Source: Moritella viscosa
Lineage (GTDB): Bacteria; Pseudomonadota; Gammaproteobacteria; Enterobacterales; Moritellaceae
DNA: 64,000 bases
Reading direction: 5' to 3'
Assembly (NCBI GenBank): GCA_000953735.1
Contig: LN554852.1
Coordinates: forward strand, 4,971,846 to 5,035,845
The notes beneath the pieces are model-generated. The model had not been told where the DNA came from. It made no database searches and saw only the letters and a list, made by a program, of their open reading frames with translations. Positions 46,854-57,246 of the stretch are shown piece after piece (within the stretch, counting starts at the first letter, position 1; every line of letters begins with the position of its first letter). Made by a program: the position numbers and the translations under genes.

Positions 46854-47742
46854 TTTTCTACCCTCGTTCGTATTAATGGTAATAAGTACTGTATTAGTGA
46901 CCATGAATATTATTTGTTCATTAACCTTAATTACCCTGACCGGCTTAATTAAGTTAATTTTACCGATAGCCCCCGTACAGAGAGCGACCCATAAGCTAGC
47001 GGATATGTTGTTGGGAATTTGGGCCAGGATAAATACTTGGATGATCAAGTTAATTAATAAAGTCGAATGGGATATAGAGATCAAAGGTGATTTAAGTAAA
47101 GATAAGTGGTATTTGCTGATATCTAATCATTACAGTTGGACAGATATTGTTGTTCTATTTTCAGTTTTCGCCCATAAAATCCCACTACCTAAATTTTTTG
47201 TAAAACAAGAGATCTTGTATGTTCCCTTTGTTGGCAGTGCTTGCTGGGCATTAGATATGCCGTTTATGAAGCGTTATAACAAACACAAGATCGCTAAAAA
47301 CCCCCATTTAAAAGCTCAAGATATGGAAAGCACACGTCAAGCGTGTAGAAAAGCCAAGTTATCACCGACGACCATAGTAAACTTTGCCGAAGGCACACGC
47401 TTTACCAAGGACAAAAAACAACAAACCAAGTCTCCATATCGTTATTTACTACCACCAAAATCAGGTGGCATAGCACTGTCATTAGCATCAATGGGAACAA
47501 CCTTTGATCAAATATTAAATGTCACCATTATTTATCCTGATAATCCTGATTCACCTTTTAAAGATCTATTACAAGGAAAATTAAAACGTATTGTTATTCG
47601 CGTTGACACAATGCCAATCACCCCAGAACTACAAGGTGACTATGAGAACAACCGTGAATTTAAGCAACAATTTCAACAATGGGTAACCAATATCTGGAAG
47701 ACAAAAGACAACTTAATAGCAACATATATACAACAAAACTAA
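46846..47742 (+). CDS. YihG-like acyltransferase, copy 2
   Basis: 298 residues with the same plan as its neighbour: membrane helices, NHYSWTDI (HX4D), VPFVGSACWALDMPFMKRYNKHKIAKNPH, and NFAEGTRFT. The shared text around FMKRYNK, KNPH and EGTRFT shows the pair arose by tandem duplication followed by divergence. The 8-base overlap with copy 1 implies joint translation. The roles are inferred to be related but distinct, perhaps in chain-length or head-group preference. Confidence 0.85.
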   Translation: MINFLPSFVLMVISTVLVTMNIICSLTLITLTGLIKLILPIAPVQRATHKLADMLLGIWARINTWMIKLINKVEWDIEIKGDLSKDKWYLLISNHYSWTDIVVLFSVFAHKIPLPKFFVKQEILYVPFVGSACWALDMPFMKRYNKHKIAKNPHLKAQDMESTRQACRKAKLSPTTIVNFAEGTRFTKDKKQQTKSPYRYLLPPKSGGIALSLASMGTTFDQILNVTIIYPDNPDSPFKDLLQGKLKRIVIRVDTMPITPELQGDYENNREFKQQFQQWVTNIWKTKDNLIATYIQQN

Positions 47743-47978
47743 CAATTGAATCTACAACAATATAATTATGATTTTGTGCGCCACTTCATTTTAATTTAAA
47801 AAAAGCCCAACAATATAACGCTTTAGGGGTAATAAAAGACATAAAAACTGCCATGAATAGAGCCTTAATTCTAAAATGACATAGAGATCTCACTTTTGAT
47901 TTAATCTTAAACGGAACAAGGTGTAACATGCTATAACTGTTAAGGCATTGTTGCATTAATCTTTTTTTGGGATCACAT

Positions 47979-49640
47979 ATGAGCACATTAGCACTAAACT
48001 TAAACACACCTCTCGATGCCTTATTGCACTGGGAAAAGCATCGTGCCAATGAGGTATATTTACGCCAACCTATTAATGGGACATTTCACGAGTTCACGTG
48101 GTCTCAAGTTGCAGACCAAACAAAACGTATTGCTCAAGCACTGCAATCACTTGGATTAACACCAGGTGACAAAATAGCAATTCTGGCAAAAAATAGCGCC
48201 GAATGGTTTATTAACGATTTAGCAATCATGTACGCGGGTTATATTAGCGTGCCAATTTACTCAACAGCAAATGCAAAAACAATCAACTATGTATTAGAGC
48301 ACAGTGAAGCAAAAGTTCTGTTTATTGGTAAGTTAGATAACTATCAAAGTCTAGAAGGGAAACTACCTGCAGACGTAATTACCATTAGTTACCCTTATGA
48401 GACACTTACTTGTCAATATAAATGGAATGATCTGCTAGAGCAACACCAGCCATTAGCAACACCAGCACACATCAACCTTGAAGACTTAATGTCAATTATT
48501 TATACCTCAGGTAGTACTGGTAATCCGAAAGGCGTAATGATCACGTTTGCTGCATTCAAATCTGCATCGCAAAATATTGTCTCTAGCTTAGGCATTATTC
48601 CAGGCGACAGATTACTGTCTTATTTACCACTCGCACACATTACTGAACGTGTTTATATTGAAGGTAGTAGTATTTATGCCGGTGAAGGTGTGGTTTCCTT
48701 TGTTGAGTCACTTGACACCTTCGTCAGTAATATTCAGTCTGTAGAGCCAACGTTGTTCATTTCAGTACCACGTCTATGGACTCGTTTCCAAATGGGCGTA
48801 TTACAAAAAATGCCTGCACATAAACTTAACTTCCTACTAAAAATCCCATTTGTTAATGGTTTAATAAGAGCTAAAATTAAACGTGGTCTAGGTTTACAGC
48901 ATGCTCGTATGCTTGGCTGTGGTTCAGCGGCAGTATCACCATCATTATTAAAATGGTACGAACGCCTTGGTTTAAATATTACCGAAGCATGGGGCATGAC
49001 AGAAAATCTTGCTTACGGCACGTTAAACCATCCATTCAACTCACAAAAAATAGGAACCATTGGTAAACCTGGTGCAGGTGTTGATCTAAAAATCTCTGAG
49101 ATTGGCGAAATTTTAGTGAAAGGTGATGGCCTAATGAGTGGTTATTACAAAGATGAAGCACAGACCAAAGAATCATTCGATGAAGAAGGTTACTTCAAAA
49201 CTGGTGATAAAGGTGAAATCGATAGCAATGGTTATGTAAAAATTACTGGTCGCGTAAAAGACATCTTCAAGACTTCAAAAGGTAAGTACGTAACACCAGT
49301 GCCAATTGAATGTAAGTTTGGTGAAAACCCAAATATTGAGCAGATCTGTATTACCGGTACAGCCTTAACACAACCTGTAGCATTAGTGGTGTTATCACCA
49401 GAAGCGCGTGAACTAGGTCAAGAAGCGATGACAACGAATCTTGAAGAAACACGCCAACATATTAATAAATCATTAGAATCACATGCACGCATTGGTCATA
49501 TTATTGTTTTAAAAGATGAATGGACAGTGGATAATGGTTTGCTAACACCAACACTTAAATTTAAGCGTCATGAACTAGAAAGCCGTTTTAAACCTTTCTA
49601 CGAAGAGAATCACCAAGATAAGATTGTTTGGGAACAGTAA
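47979..49640 (+). CDS. AMP-forming acyl-CoA synthetase
   Basis: 553 residues of the adenylate-forming superfamily. The phosphate-binding loop is SIIYTSGSTGNPKGVMIT, followed by YLPLAHITERV, the AWGMTENLAYGT block and YFKTGDKGEIDSNGYVKITGRVKDIFKTSKGKYV near the C-terminus. It should activate a fatty acid with ATP and CoA. The length and sequence fit long-chain acyl-CoA synthetases. It may use the same acyl pool as the two acyltransferases upstream, but a 237-base gap separates them. The start is the ATG at 47979. Confidence 0.9.
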   Translation: MSTLALNLNTPLDALLHWEKHRANEVYLRQPINGTFHEFTWSQVADQTKRIAQALQSLGLTPGDKIAILAKNSAEWFINDLAIMYAGYISVPIYSTANAKTINYVLEHSEAKVLFIGKLDNYQSLEGKLPADVITISYPYETLTCQYKWNDLLEQHQPLATPAHINLEDLMSIIYTSGSTGNPKGVMITFAAFKSASQNIVSSLGIIPGDRLLSYLPLAHITERVYIEGSSIYAGEGVVSFVESLDTFVSNIQSVEPTLFISVPRLWTRFQMGVLQKMPAHKLNFLLKIPFVNGLIRAKIKRGLGLQHARMLGCGSAAVSPSLLKWYERLGLNITEAWGMTENLAYGTLNHPFNSQKIGTIGKPGAGVDLKISEIGEILVKGDGLMSGYYKDEAQTKESFDEEGYFKTGDKGEIDSNGYVKITGRVKDIFKTSKGKYVTPVPIECKFGENPNIEQICITGTALTQPVALVVLSPEARELGQEAMTTNLEETRQHINKSLESHARIGHIIVLKDEWTVDNGLLTPTLKFKRHELESRFKPFYEENHQDKIVWEQ

Positions 49641-49667
49641 GCTTAAATATTAATTCTAATAAATAAA

Positions 49668-49690
49668 AGGACGCAATCGCGTCCTTTTTT
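49668..49690 (+). terminator. terminator after the acyl-CoA synthetase gene
   Basis: GGACGC / GCGTCC stem with AATC loop followed by TTTTTT. It may also end dsbA on the other strand. Confidence 0.88.
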
Positions 49691-49712
49691 AATACCTAAA
49701 ACCGAACCAAAA

Positions 49713-50336
49713 TTAATCCGTTTTTGCTGCTAGGTATTTAATAAGTTCAGTTAGCTTAACGTTGAACTCTTCACCACGCGCTTGAATACTCCCCATATTA
49801 ATTTGGTATTTACCATTAACGATTAATGCTGGTACACCACGGATATTTTTCTTAGCCGTATTTTTATCCATGCGTGCAACTTTGCCATTCACAGCAAAGC
49901 TATTCACTGCAGCATCAAATTTCTTACCATCGATACCAGCATCAGTAAATACAGTACGGATATCATCACGACCAGAGAAACGACGCTTTTGCTCATGAAT
50001 CGCAGTAAAGATAGCAGATGACATTTGATGTTCAACATTCAACAACTCTGCAGTCGCAAATGCTTTCTGCATTTCAATACCCATTTCACGGCCAATAAAA
50101 GCAACGTGATTTTTTTCTACTTTAATATCGCTACCAGCAAGACGTTTTGTCACATCAGTCATAATAGGTTCGAACTTATTACAGTGTGGGCAATAATACG
50201 AAAAGTATTCAGCAACTTGCGGTTTTGGTGTAGCCTGCTCAGCGATAACATCATAATGTACACCTTCTTTGAACTGTGCAGCATTCGCAAAGGGTAAAAA
50301 TAACATTGCAGTGATCAATATAAATAATTTTTTCAT
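49713..50336 (-). CDS. dsbA: periplasmic thiol:disulfide oxidoreductase DsbA
   Basis: 207 residues with a signal peptide (1-19, ending ANA), a thioredoxin fold with CPHC (Cys49-Cys52), the helical insert of DsbA, and the cis-Pro loop RGVPALIV. It introduces disulfides into exported proteins. It lies 50 bases downstream of srkA on the same strand, the same yihE-dsbA order as in E. coli, where Cpx controls the pair. Confidence 0.95.
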   Translation of the reverse strand: MKKLFILITAMLFLPFANAAQFKEGVHYDVIAEQATPKPQVAEYFSYYCPHCNKFEPIMTDVTKRLAGSDIKVEKNHVAFIGREMGIEMQKAFATAELLNVEHQMSSAIFTAIHEQKRRFSGRDDIRTVFTDAGIDGKKFDAAVNSFAVNGKVARMDKNTAKKNIRGVPALIVNGKYQINMGSIQARGEEFNVKLTELIKYLAAKTD

Positions 50337-50386
50337 TATTTTCCTTCCTGAAAATTTAAATTAGACATTATTAACTGTACAAAAAA

Positions 50387-51376
50387 TTAGTAATTAGGTA
50401 TGAGAGATAACGGCGGTTTTTGCATATTATCAATCTGTTCATGTAAAAACCTTACCTGTTGCTGCCAATAATCATCATCGGTAAACCAAGCAAAATGGCG
50501 ACTAAAAGCAGGATCATCCCAACGTTTAGCAATCCATCCCATGTAGTTCATCATACGCATCGCACGTAGTGGTTCAATTAGCTTCAGCTGTTTTGGATCA
50601 AAAGAACAGAATTCTTCATAGCCTTCTAACATCACTTCTAATTGTAATAATTGTTCATGACGTTCTCCATGCAGCATCATCCATATATCTTGTACCGCGG
50701 GTCCTTGACGACAATCGTCAAAATCCAATAATGTAACCTTATCACGCCACAAAATATTACCCGCATGTAAATCACCATGTAAACGAATTAGCTGCTTATC
50801 GTCCGGCTTATATTGCAGCGTAATTTCTTTCTCCAACGCATCATACACATCAAAAAATGATGTTTCTAAATGCTTAGGTACAAAGTTATTCTGCTGTAAT
50901 ATCAACTTTGGGGTGAGCACAAACTCGGCTATCGATAATGTTGGTCGATACAAAAATGGTTGCTTACTTGCTAATTGATGAACACGGCCCAAGTTGCGTC
51001 CTACCGATTCCAATGCATCGAGGTTATCCACTTCAATAGGACGCCCACCCGCACTTGGAAAAATAGCAAAGCGGTATCCCTGATAAATGAATAGGCTACA
51101 ACCATCAAATTGTAACGGTGCAACAACATCGATATCAGCTACCTGTAACTGTAGAGAAAAATCGTGTTCTTCTTGGATCTGTTCATCACTCCAACGAACA
51201 GGACGATAAAACTTAACCACAAAGCGTTTACGATCTTCATCTAGAAATTGAAACACCCGATTTTCATAGCTATTTAATTCCAATAACCCCGAATCAACAC
51301 GGATACCGATAGACTCTATCGCATCCAACATAAAGTCAGGGGAAAGCAAACTGTAATCAACAGGCAGTTCTGTCAT
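50387..51376 (-). CDS. srkA: stress response kinase A (YihE)
   Basis: 329 residues of the aminoglycoside-phosphotransferase-like kinase fold. The N-lobe has RVFQFLDEDRKRFVVKFYRP (ATP Lys), then the Brenner catalytic loop RLHGDLHAGNILW and the metal-binding LLDFDDCRQGPAVQD. SrkA phosphorylates serine or threonine and protects cells during stress. It lies immediately upstream of dsbA. Confidence 0.93.
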   Translation of the reverse strand: MTELPVDYSLLSPDFMLDAIESIGIRVDSGLLELNSYENRVFQFLDEDRKRFVVKFYRPVRWSDEQIQEEHDFSLQLQVADIDVVAPLQFDGCSLFIYQGYRFAIFPSAGGRPIEVDNLDALESVGRNLGRVHQLASKQPFLYRPTLSIAEFVLTPKLILQQNNFVPKHLETSFFDVYDALEKEITLQYKPDDKQLIRLHGDLHAGNILWRDKVTLLDFDDCRQGPAVQDIWMMLHGERHEQLLQLEVMLEGYEEFCSFDPKQLKLIEPLRAMRMMNYMGWIAKRWDDPAFSRHFAWFTDDDYWQQQVRFLHEQIDNMQKPPLSLIPNY

Positions 51377-51454
51377 TTTTTATGTCCTAAAATACTAATA
51401 TCTATATCCAAATAACCGTCATAGACGTACAACAGATCTTAGATTGGATACAAT

Positions 51455-51487
51455 AATAGCAAGCCCAGTATTACTGGGCTTGCTATT
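51455..51487 (-). terminator. terminator after ccoG
   Basis: A perfect 15-bp inverted repeat (AATAGCAAGCCCAGT and its complement) with a short loop, in the gap between ccoG and srkA. The tract after it is only A/T-mixed. Confidence 0.75.
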
Positions 51488-51534
51488 TACTTTAACTTAC
51501 ATTAAACATACCTATTTATAAGCATGTAATGCCG

Positions 51535-52941
51535 TTATAACTGACTGATAAAGCGACTTTGCTGGGTAAAGACATAATGATCATTACCAAGCTCTGTTAT
51601 AACAAAGTTTATCTTTATTACTGGTTGTTTTAAATCATAAGGGTCAATGGCTAAACTCACTGGCTGAACGAACAATTCACCCGGCAATACTTCAATTTCA
51701 CGGGGCCCAAACCACTCATGATCAGGCACGTCGGTAACAGATAAACTGTATTTTTGGGAAAATGATGTTTTATTGATAATCTTAAGTGTATAAGTATTTT
51801 CAATATTACCATCGGAATTTTCACGATATAACGCATTTCGATCACGAATAATATCCATTTGTACTGGCGAAATACTCATTACACTCACCGCAAACATGAC
51901 CGTCATTAATGTCATTACAATACCGTAACCCACCAACTTAAATCTACTTTTCTGATGAGGCTTATTATTTAGGTCATTCTCAGAAGTATAACGGATCAAG
52001 CCTTTCGGATAGTTCATGCGTTCCATAGTTTGATCACAGGCATCAATGCAAGCACCGCAGTTAATGCATTCATACTGTAGCCCATCACGAATATCAATAC
52101 CAGCAGGACAAACTTGAACACATAAATTACAGTCAATACAATCACCTAAGCCTTTCGCTTTATGATCGACCTTACGTGAACGTGGACCTCGTGATTCTCC
52201 ACGATTAAAATCATAACCGACAATTAATGTATCGGTATCAAACATAGCAGATTGGAAACGTGCGTATGGGCACATATGCGTACACATAATACTGCGCATC
52301 CAGCCAGCATTACCATAAGTACAAAATGCAAAAAATAATACCCAGAAGTACACCGAGCTACTAGCCTGAAGGGTAAAAAACTCAGTATACAGGTCCAAAA
52401 TTGGCACAAAATAAGCCATAAATGCAAGCCCAGTAAACACCGAAAAACTTAACCATGCAGTGTGCTTAAGCACTTTCTTCTTTACTTTATCAGCGGTTAT
52501 TGGGCCTTGATTTAACCTCAAACGTTTATTTGCTGAACCTTCAATTTTCTCTTCAAACCAAATGAAAATAAAGGTCCAAATAGTTTGTGGGCACATAAAA
52601 CCACACCAAACTCGGCCAAGGTAAGCGGTGACAAAAAATAATGCGAATGCGCCAACAATAAGGAGCAAAGCTAATAACATTAAATCTTGAGGGAAAATCG
52701 TTAAAGCAAAAATATGAATACGTTGCTCAACGATGTTTAATAGGATCGCCTGATGTCCATCCCACTGGAACAAAGGTAATGCTAAAAACAGCACCATAAA
52801 AAACCAACCCACGTATTTTCGCAATCGCTGAAATACGCCACTCATGTTCCTTACGTAAATATGATTATCAGGACCGACGTTGGTATATTTAGGTTTAACT
52901 TTAGGGGTTATATCTTTTATATTTATGCGTTCTTCAGACAT
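51535..52941 (-). CDS. ccoG: cytochrome c oxidase accessory protein CcoG (RdxA/FixG)
   Basis: 468 residues. Membrane helices come first, with GRVWCGFMCPQTIW (CxxxCP motif), and a further cysteine motif, MCTHMCPYARFQ. Two 4Fe-4S ferredoxin motifs follow (CIDCNLCVQVCPAGIDIRDGLQYECINCGACIDACDQ), then a periplasmic C-terminal domain. CcoG is the copper-reducing maturation factor of the cbb3-type oxidase. The ccoNOQP genes are not in the window. Confidence 0.93.
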   Translation of the reverse strand: MSEERINIKDITPKVKPKYTNVGPDNHIYVRNMSGVFQRLRKYVGWFFMVLFLALPLFQWDGHQAILLNIVEQRIHIFALTIFPQDLMLLALLLIVGAFALFFVTAYLGRVWCGFMCPQTIWTFIFIWFEEKIEGSANKRLRLNQGPITADKVKKKVLKHTAWLSFSVFTGLAFMAYFVPILDLYTEFFTLQASSSVYFWVLFFAFCTYGNAGWMRSIMCTHMCPYARFQSAMFDTDTLIVGYDFNRGESRGPRSRKVDHKAKGLGDCIDCNLCVQVCPAGIDIRDGLQYECINCGACIDACDQTMERMNYPKGLIRYTSENDLNNKPHQKSRFKLVGYGIVMTLMTVMFAVSVMSISPVQMDIIRDRNALYRENSDGNIENTYTLKIINKTSFSQKYSLSVTDVPDHEWFGPREIEVLPGELFVQPVSLAIDPYDLKQPVIKINFVITELGNDHYVFTQQSRFISQL

Positions 52942-53244
52942 TATATGCTCCTTATTTTTATGTCTTCAATTATATCAAAGAAGCTAAACAAGTCGCTATA
53001 ATCATCAGACTTATCTCACACTTATTAATTTAATCAAACACTTATTACAATAGTAAGACTTACAGACAGGTTTAAAAGTAAGTTTACATCGCGCCAGTTA
53101 ATTCATCTCTTAATGGATATAATTATTTATAAACTAGCGGAGGTATTGAAACACAAATAAGGCCCGTAAGCATAGTACAGATCAGTACTAAACTACCCTA
53201 TAACAGATGCTTTAGTTATAAATAGATACTAGAACAGTTTTTAT
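52942..53244. other. intergenic region, no gene seen
   Basis: 303 bases between ccoG and the MocR gene, both on the minus strand. It should hold the ccoG promoter. I looked for an FNR-type box; TTGATATAATTGAA at the 52970s matches only the left half well, so I do not call it. Confidence 0.35.
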
Positions 53245-54672
53245 TTACATTGGGTATGAAGTAATGCACCTAGCTAAGATAATAAGCGCTTGACGTATTT
53301 GGTCTGTAAGTAAATAGGAACAATTAATCCTCATGCAGTTTTTGTATTTACCATCACCCGCAAACAAAGTTCCAGGTGCAATACTGATATTATGATTATC
53401 TAATAGGATTTTAAGTAACTCACCGGTATTTATATCATCAGGTAAAACAACCCATAAAAAATAACCGCCGCTAGGTCGCGTGATCTTAGTTTCTGCAGGA
53501 AAGTATTGCTCAATGGCATGTTGCATTTGCTGCTGCCGAGATTCGAGCTTACGCCTTAATCTACGCAGATGTGCATCATAACGACCATGTAAAACAAATT
53601 CAGCAAGCGCTAACTGATTCGGCACTGCAGCAGAAAGTGTTGTCATCAATTGTAGTTGCTCGATTTGTTTCGCATAGCGACCAGCAACTACCCAGCCAAC
53701 TCTAAAACCAGGAGCTAAACATTTTGAAAATGATGAACAATGTAATACTAATCCTTGCTCATCATACGCTTTAATTGGTTTCGGTTTACGTTCTGAAAAA
53801 TATAGCTCACTGTAAACATCATCCTCAAGTAAAGGGATCTTTTTTTCGGCTAATAGATTTCGAATCGCTAATTTATTTGCTTCAGGCATCGATGCACCAA
53901 GCGGATTTTGATATTTACTCATTAACCAACACGCTTTAATATCATGTAGATTTATCGCCGTTGTGAGTGCGTCTATTGATATCCCCAGCTGTGGGTCAGT
54001 CGCTATTTCAACGGCCTTAAGTTGAAGTCGCTCTACCGTTTGCAATACACCATAAAAAGCTGGCGATTCAATAGCAACAGTATCTCCGGGCTTAGTGACA
54101 GCCATTAAACTAAGTCCTAATGACTCCATTGCACCAGACGTGATCACGATGTCATCAATAGACACATCAATACCATCACAAATATAACGTTTAGCTATTG
54201 CACGGCGTAATAGCACACTGCCAGGCGGAAGCTCTGTCACCGCACTGTGGGCAGGCATAGTTTTAATGGTTTTTGCAAGAGCTTGACCTAACTGTTTCAG
54301 TGGAAATAAAGTAGGGTCGGGAAAAGCTGAGCCCAAAGGTACGATATCAGGGCGTTTACAAGCGGTCAGCACTTCAAAGATATGCTCATTAATTTTTATC
54401 GAACAATTGATCATCTGGGGGATTAGTGGCTGTGGTATTGCGAGACGATTAAGATGCGCGGCAACAAAATAACCAGAGCGAACTTTGGCATAAATCCATC
54501 CTTCCGACTCTAATAACTCATACGCTTTTAAAACAGTCATCGGACTAATGTTTTGAATTTTACTCATCTTACGAATCGAAGGAATACGATCACCAGGTAA
54601 CCATATTCGTTGTTCAATTTGCAATTGAATTTCAGCCGCTACCGCGTGATAGCGACTTTTTTGTAAAAGCAT
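53245..54672 (-). CDS. MocR-type GntR regulator with aminotransferase domain
   Basis: 475 residues. The N-terminal GntR winged helix (about 1-70) has LQIEQRIWLPGDRIPSIRKMSK and SPMTVLKAYELLESEGWIYAK. A fold-type I aminotransferase-like domain follows, with the PLP lysine in SSFSKCLAPGFRVGW. MocR-like regulators such as PdxR and GabR use PLP to sense a ligand. The target genes are unknown; the nearest candidate is the divergent-oriented neighbourhood, not an obvious partner. Confidence 0.87.
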   Translation of the reverse strand: MLLQKSRYHAVAAEIQLQIEQRIWLPGDRIPSIRKMSKIQNISPMTVLKAYELLESEGWIYAKVRSGYFVAAHLNRLAIPQPLIPQMINCSIKINEHIFEVLTACKRPDIVPLGSAFPDPTLFPLKQLGQALAKTIKTMPAHSAVTELPPGSVLLRRAIAKRYICDGIDVSIDDIVITSGAMESLGLSLMAVTKPGDTVAIESPAFYGVLQTVERLQLKAVEIATDPQLGISIDALTTAINLHDIKACWLMSKYQNPLGASMPEANKLAIRNLLAEKKIPLLEDDVYSELYFSERKPKPIKAYDEQGLVLHCSSFSKCLAPGFRVGWVVAGRYAKQIEQLQLMTTLSAAVPNQLALAEFVLHGRYDAHLRRLRRKLESRQQQMQHAIEQYFPAETKITRPSGGYFLWVVLPDDINTGELLKILLDNHNISIAPGTLFAGDGKYKNCMRINCSYLLTDQIRQALIILARCITSYPM

Positions 54673-54830
54673 GAATAATTATCTACCTGAATCTATCGAC
54701 CTGAAAACATAGCGAACAACCCGTAGTACACTAAAATCGATTAAGTACGAGTGATTATATACGATCTTTTTATAACTATACTATTTTCTCAACTCAGACT
54801 CGCTACCTCAACAACGATCCATTACAGATA

Positions 54831-56984
54831 TTAGCTTTTACGCATATAACGATGAAACTTCTCAACCCAGGATAGTAGCTTTTCAGGACTGTTATTACGT
54901 TTCCAATTACCCGCAACATATTTATTTGCTTCGCTCAAGGTTGGATACGGATGGATCGTACCTAGTACTTTATTCAGCCCCAATTTATATTTCATTGCTA
55001 GCGTATACTCCGCCAACAATTCACCAGCGTGAGTAGCAACGATAGTCACACCAAGAATTTTATCGCTATTTGCTGCGGTAATAACTTTAACAAAACCCTT
55101 AGTTTCACCATCAGTAATCGCACGGTCGAGATCATCAATCTCATATTTTGTCACTTGATAAAGTAACCCTGCTTGTTTGGCTTCATTTTCATTTATACCA
55201 ACGCGAGCCAATTCAGGGTAAGTATAAGTAACCGCAGGAATAACACGGTAGTCAGTGGCGAATTTCTTCACCGAGCCAAATAAGGCATTTACCGCAGCAT
55301 ACCAAGCTTGATGTGCGGCGACATGGGTTAGCTGATACGGTCCAGAAACATCACCAACCGCATATATATTTGGGATCGATGTTTGTTGGAATTCATTAAT
55401 CTCGATGAGACCGCGATCCGTAATGACTAAATCTAGCGCCTCTAAGCCAAAACCGTGAATATTAGCCTGACGCCCTAGCGCTAAAAATACCTGATCAAAC
55501 GCAATGGAATCGCCATTCGATAACACAGCTCGATATTGGCCATCTTCACCCACAAAGCGTTCAACTTTATTACCTAACAATGTGGTAACACCATCAGCTT
55601 GCAACTCAGCTTGTACTACGGCAACAGCATCGGTATCTTCGCGACCCAGTAATTGTCCCGCCATTTCGACTTGCGTAACGCTCGAACCCAAACGAGAAAA
55701 ACTTTGCGCTATTTCACATCCGATAGGCCCACCACCTAATACCAATAAACGACTTGGTTGTTCGGTTAATTGCCAAAGTGTATCCGACGTTAAATAAGGT
55801 ACATCTACTAATCCTGGAATTGACGGGACAATAGGACGAGCCCCGGTTGCTACAACGATATTTTTTGTTGTTAATATCTGTTCACCAATCTGTACGCGCC
55901 AAGGATCAATAATATGAGCGTCAGCCGTTAAACATTCGACCCCCATCGCTGAATAACGTGCAATAGAATCATGCGGCTCAATGGTCTTAATCACATTCTG
56001 AATACGTCCCATCACATTTTCAAAATGGATTTTTTTAATCTCAGCATCAATACCAAATTCATTTGCACGACCAATTTCAGCGACAGCATGTGCACTACGG
56101 ATCAATGCTTTAGAAGGCACACATCCCGTATTCAAACAATCACCACCCATTCGGTGCTTTTCAACTAAGGTTACTTTTGATTTAACCGCTGCAGCAATAT
56201 AAGCGCTAACCAAGCCACCGGCTCCAGCACCAATAATGATCATATTACGATCGTATGATTTTGGTTTATCCCAACGCGCATAGCGCTTTCGCTGAGTAAA
56301 CATCGCTAACCCACGTTTCGCAATCCAAGGAAAAATAGCTAAGAGTACCAATGCACTTAATAACGACGGTGAAGCGATACCAGATAAACTATTGAGTTCA
56401 CTTAGTTGCGTACCGGCCCATACATAAACAGCCGTACCAGCTAACATCCCCACTTGGCTAACAAGGTAAAAATTACGGGTACTAATTTTCGTTAATCCCA
56501 TTAAAATATTGATTAAAAAAAATGGAAATACAGGGATCAAACGCAGCGAGAATAAATAAAAGTTACCTTCTTTTTTCATGCCTTTATTAATCGCATCTAA
56601 ACGTGCCCCAAACTTCTTTTGCACGTAATCGCGTAATAGATAACGGCTAACTAAAAAAGCCAGTGTTGCACCAATCGAACTAGCAAAAGAAATCAGCAAC
56701 AACCCATAACCAAAACCGAATAACCCGCCGCCAAGTAACGTCAGTAATACTGCGCCAGGCAATGAGAACCCTGTTATCAACACATAACTAATAAAAAAAA
56801 CAAACATGGCGAATGCTTGATGCTGACGAATATAACCACCAGAGGTTTGCTGTAACGCTTTGATTTGCTCCAGAGAAGCATATTGGTTTAGATCAAAGCC
56901 GTACCACAATGAGAACACTGCAATAATAACGAAAATAATAATTTTTTTACTATGTGATCTTTGCTCACTATCATTACTAGCCAT
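54831..56984 (-). CDS. TVP38/TMEM64 (VTT) membrane domain fused to FAD/NAD disulfide oxidoreductase
   Basis: 717 residues in two parts. Residues about 15-235 form a TVP38/DedA-like membrane domain (the SLPGAVLLTLLGGGLFGFGYG and FRLIPVFPFFLINILMGLTKI type motifs). From about 240 the chain is a pyridine nucleotide-disulfide oxidoreductase. It has FAD loop GAGAGGLVSAYIAA, redox pair GGDCLNTGCVPSKALI, second dinucleotide loop VLGGGPIGCEIAQSF, FAD GDVSG, and a dimerisation domain ending PTLSEANKYV. It resembles mercuric reductase or lipoamide dehydrogenase anchored to the membrane. No mer genes adjoin it, so the substrate is unknown. Confidence 0.88.
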   Translation of the reverse strand: MASNDSEQRSHSKKIIIFVIIAVFSLWYGFDLNQYASLEQIKALQQTSGGYIRQHQAFAMFVFFISYVLITGFSLPGAVLLTLLGGGLFGFGYGLLLISFASSIGATLAFLVSRYLLRDYVQKKFGARLDAINKGMKKEGNFYLFSLRLIPVFPFFLINILMGLTKISTRNFYLVSQVGMLAGTAVYVWAGTQLSELNSLSGIASPSLLSALVLLAIFPWIAKRGLAMFTQRKRYARWDKPKSYDRNMIIIGAGAGGLVSAYIAAAVKSKVTLVEKHRMGGDCLNTGCVPSKALIRSAHAVAEIGRANEFGIDAEIKKIHFENVMGRIQNVIKTIEPHDSIARYSAMGVECLTADAHIIDPWRVQIGEQILTTKNIVVATGARPIVPSIPGLVDVPYLTSDTLWQLTEQPSRLLVLGGGPIGCEIAQSFSRLGSSVTQVEMAGQLLGREDTDAVAVVQAELQADGVTTLLGNKVERFVGEDGQYRAVLSNGDSIAFDQVFLALGRQANIHGFGLEALDLVITDRGLIEINEFQQTSIPNIYAVGDVSGPYQLTHVAAHQAWYAAVNALFGSVKKFATDYRVIPAVTYTYPELARVGINENEAKQAGLLYQVTKYEIDDLDRAITDGETKGFVKVITAANSDKILGVTIVATHAGELLAEYTLAMKYKLGLNKVLGTIHPYPTLSEANKYVAGNWKRNNSPEKLLSWVEKFHRYMRKS

Positions 56985-57246
56985 ATACCATCATCCTTGC
57001 GCTATTTGATCATTCAATCTTATCGTCAGTTTAATTTTGAACTATCACAAAAGTCTCACGACAACCTGTTATTTCTATAATTCATGTTAATTTTCAGCAC
57101 CGTTCAATAACATTAATTGATCTTTGAGTGTTTATCTACTTGGTAGGATAAGATTTTCTGATAGGTGTCGATCGTATATCTATAATTCCGAAATAGTGAG
57201 GGTATAAGAAAATAATGATATTAAGTAAAAGATTATTAAACGCTCA
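56985..57246. other. intergenic region, no gene seen
   Basis: About 260 AT-rich bases upstream of the fusion gene. I see no reading frame or strong structure apart from the terminator that follows. Confidence 0.35.

Noticed and set aside
52960..52990. FNR box upstream of ccoG
   Set aside because: Only the left half-site TTGAT matches; the right half differs at two of five positions, so it is not distinguishable from chance.
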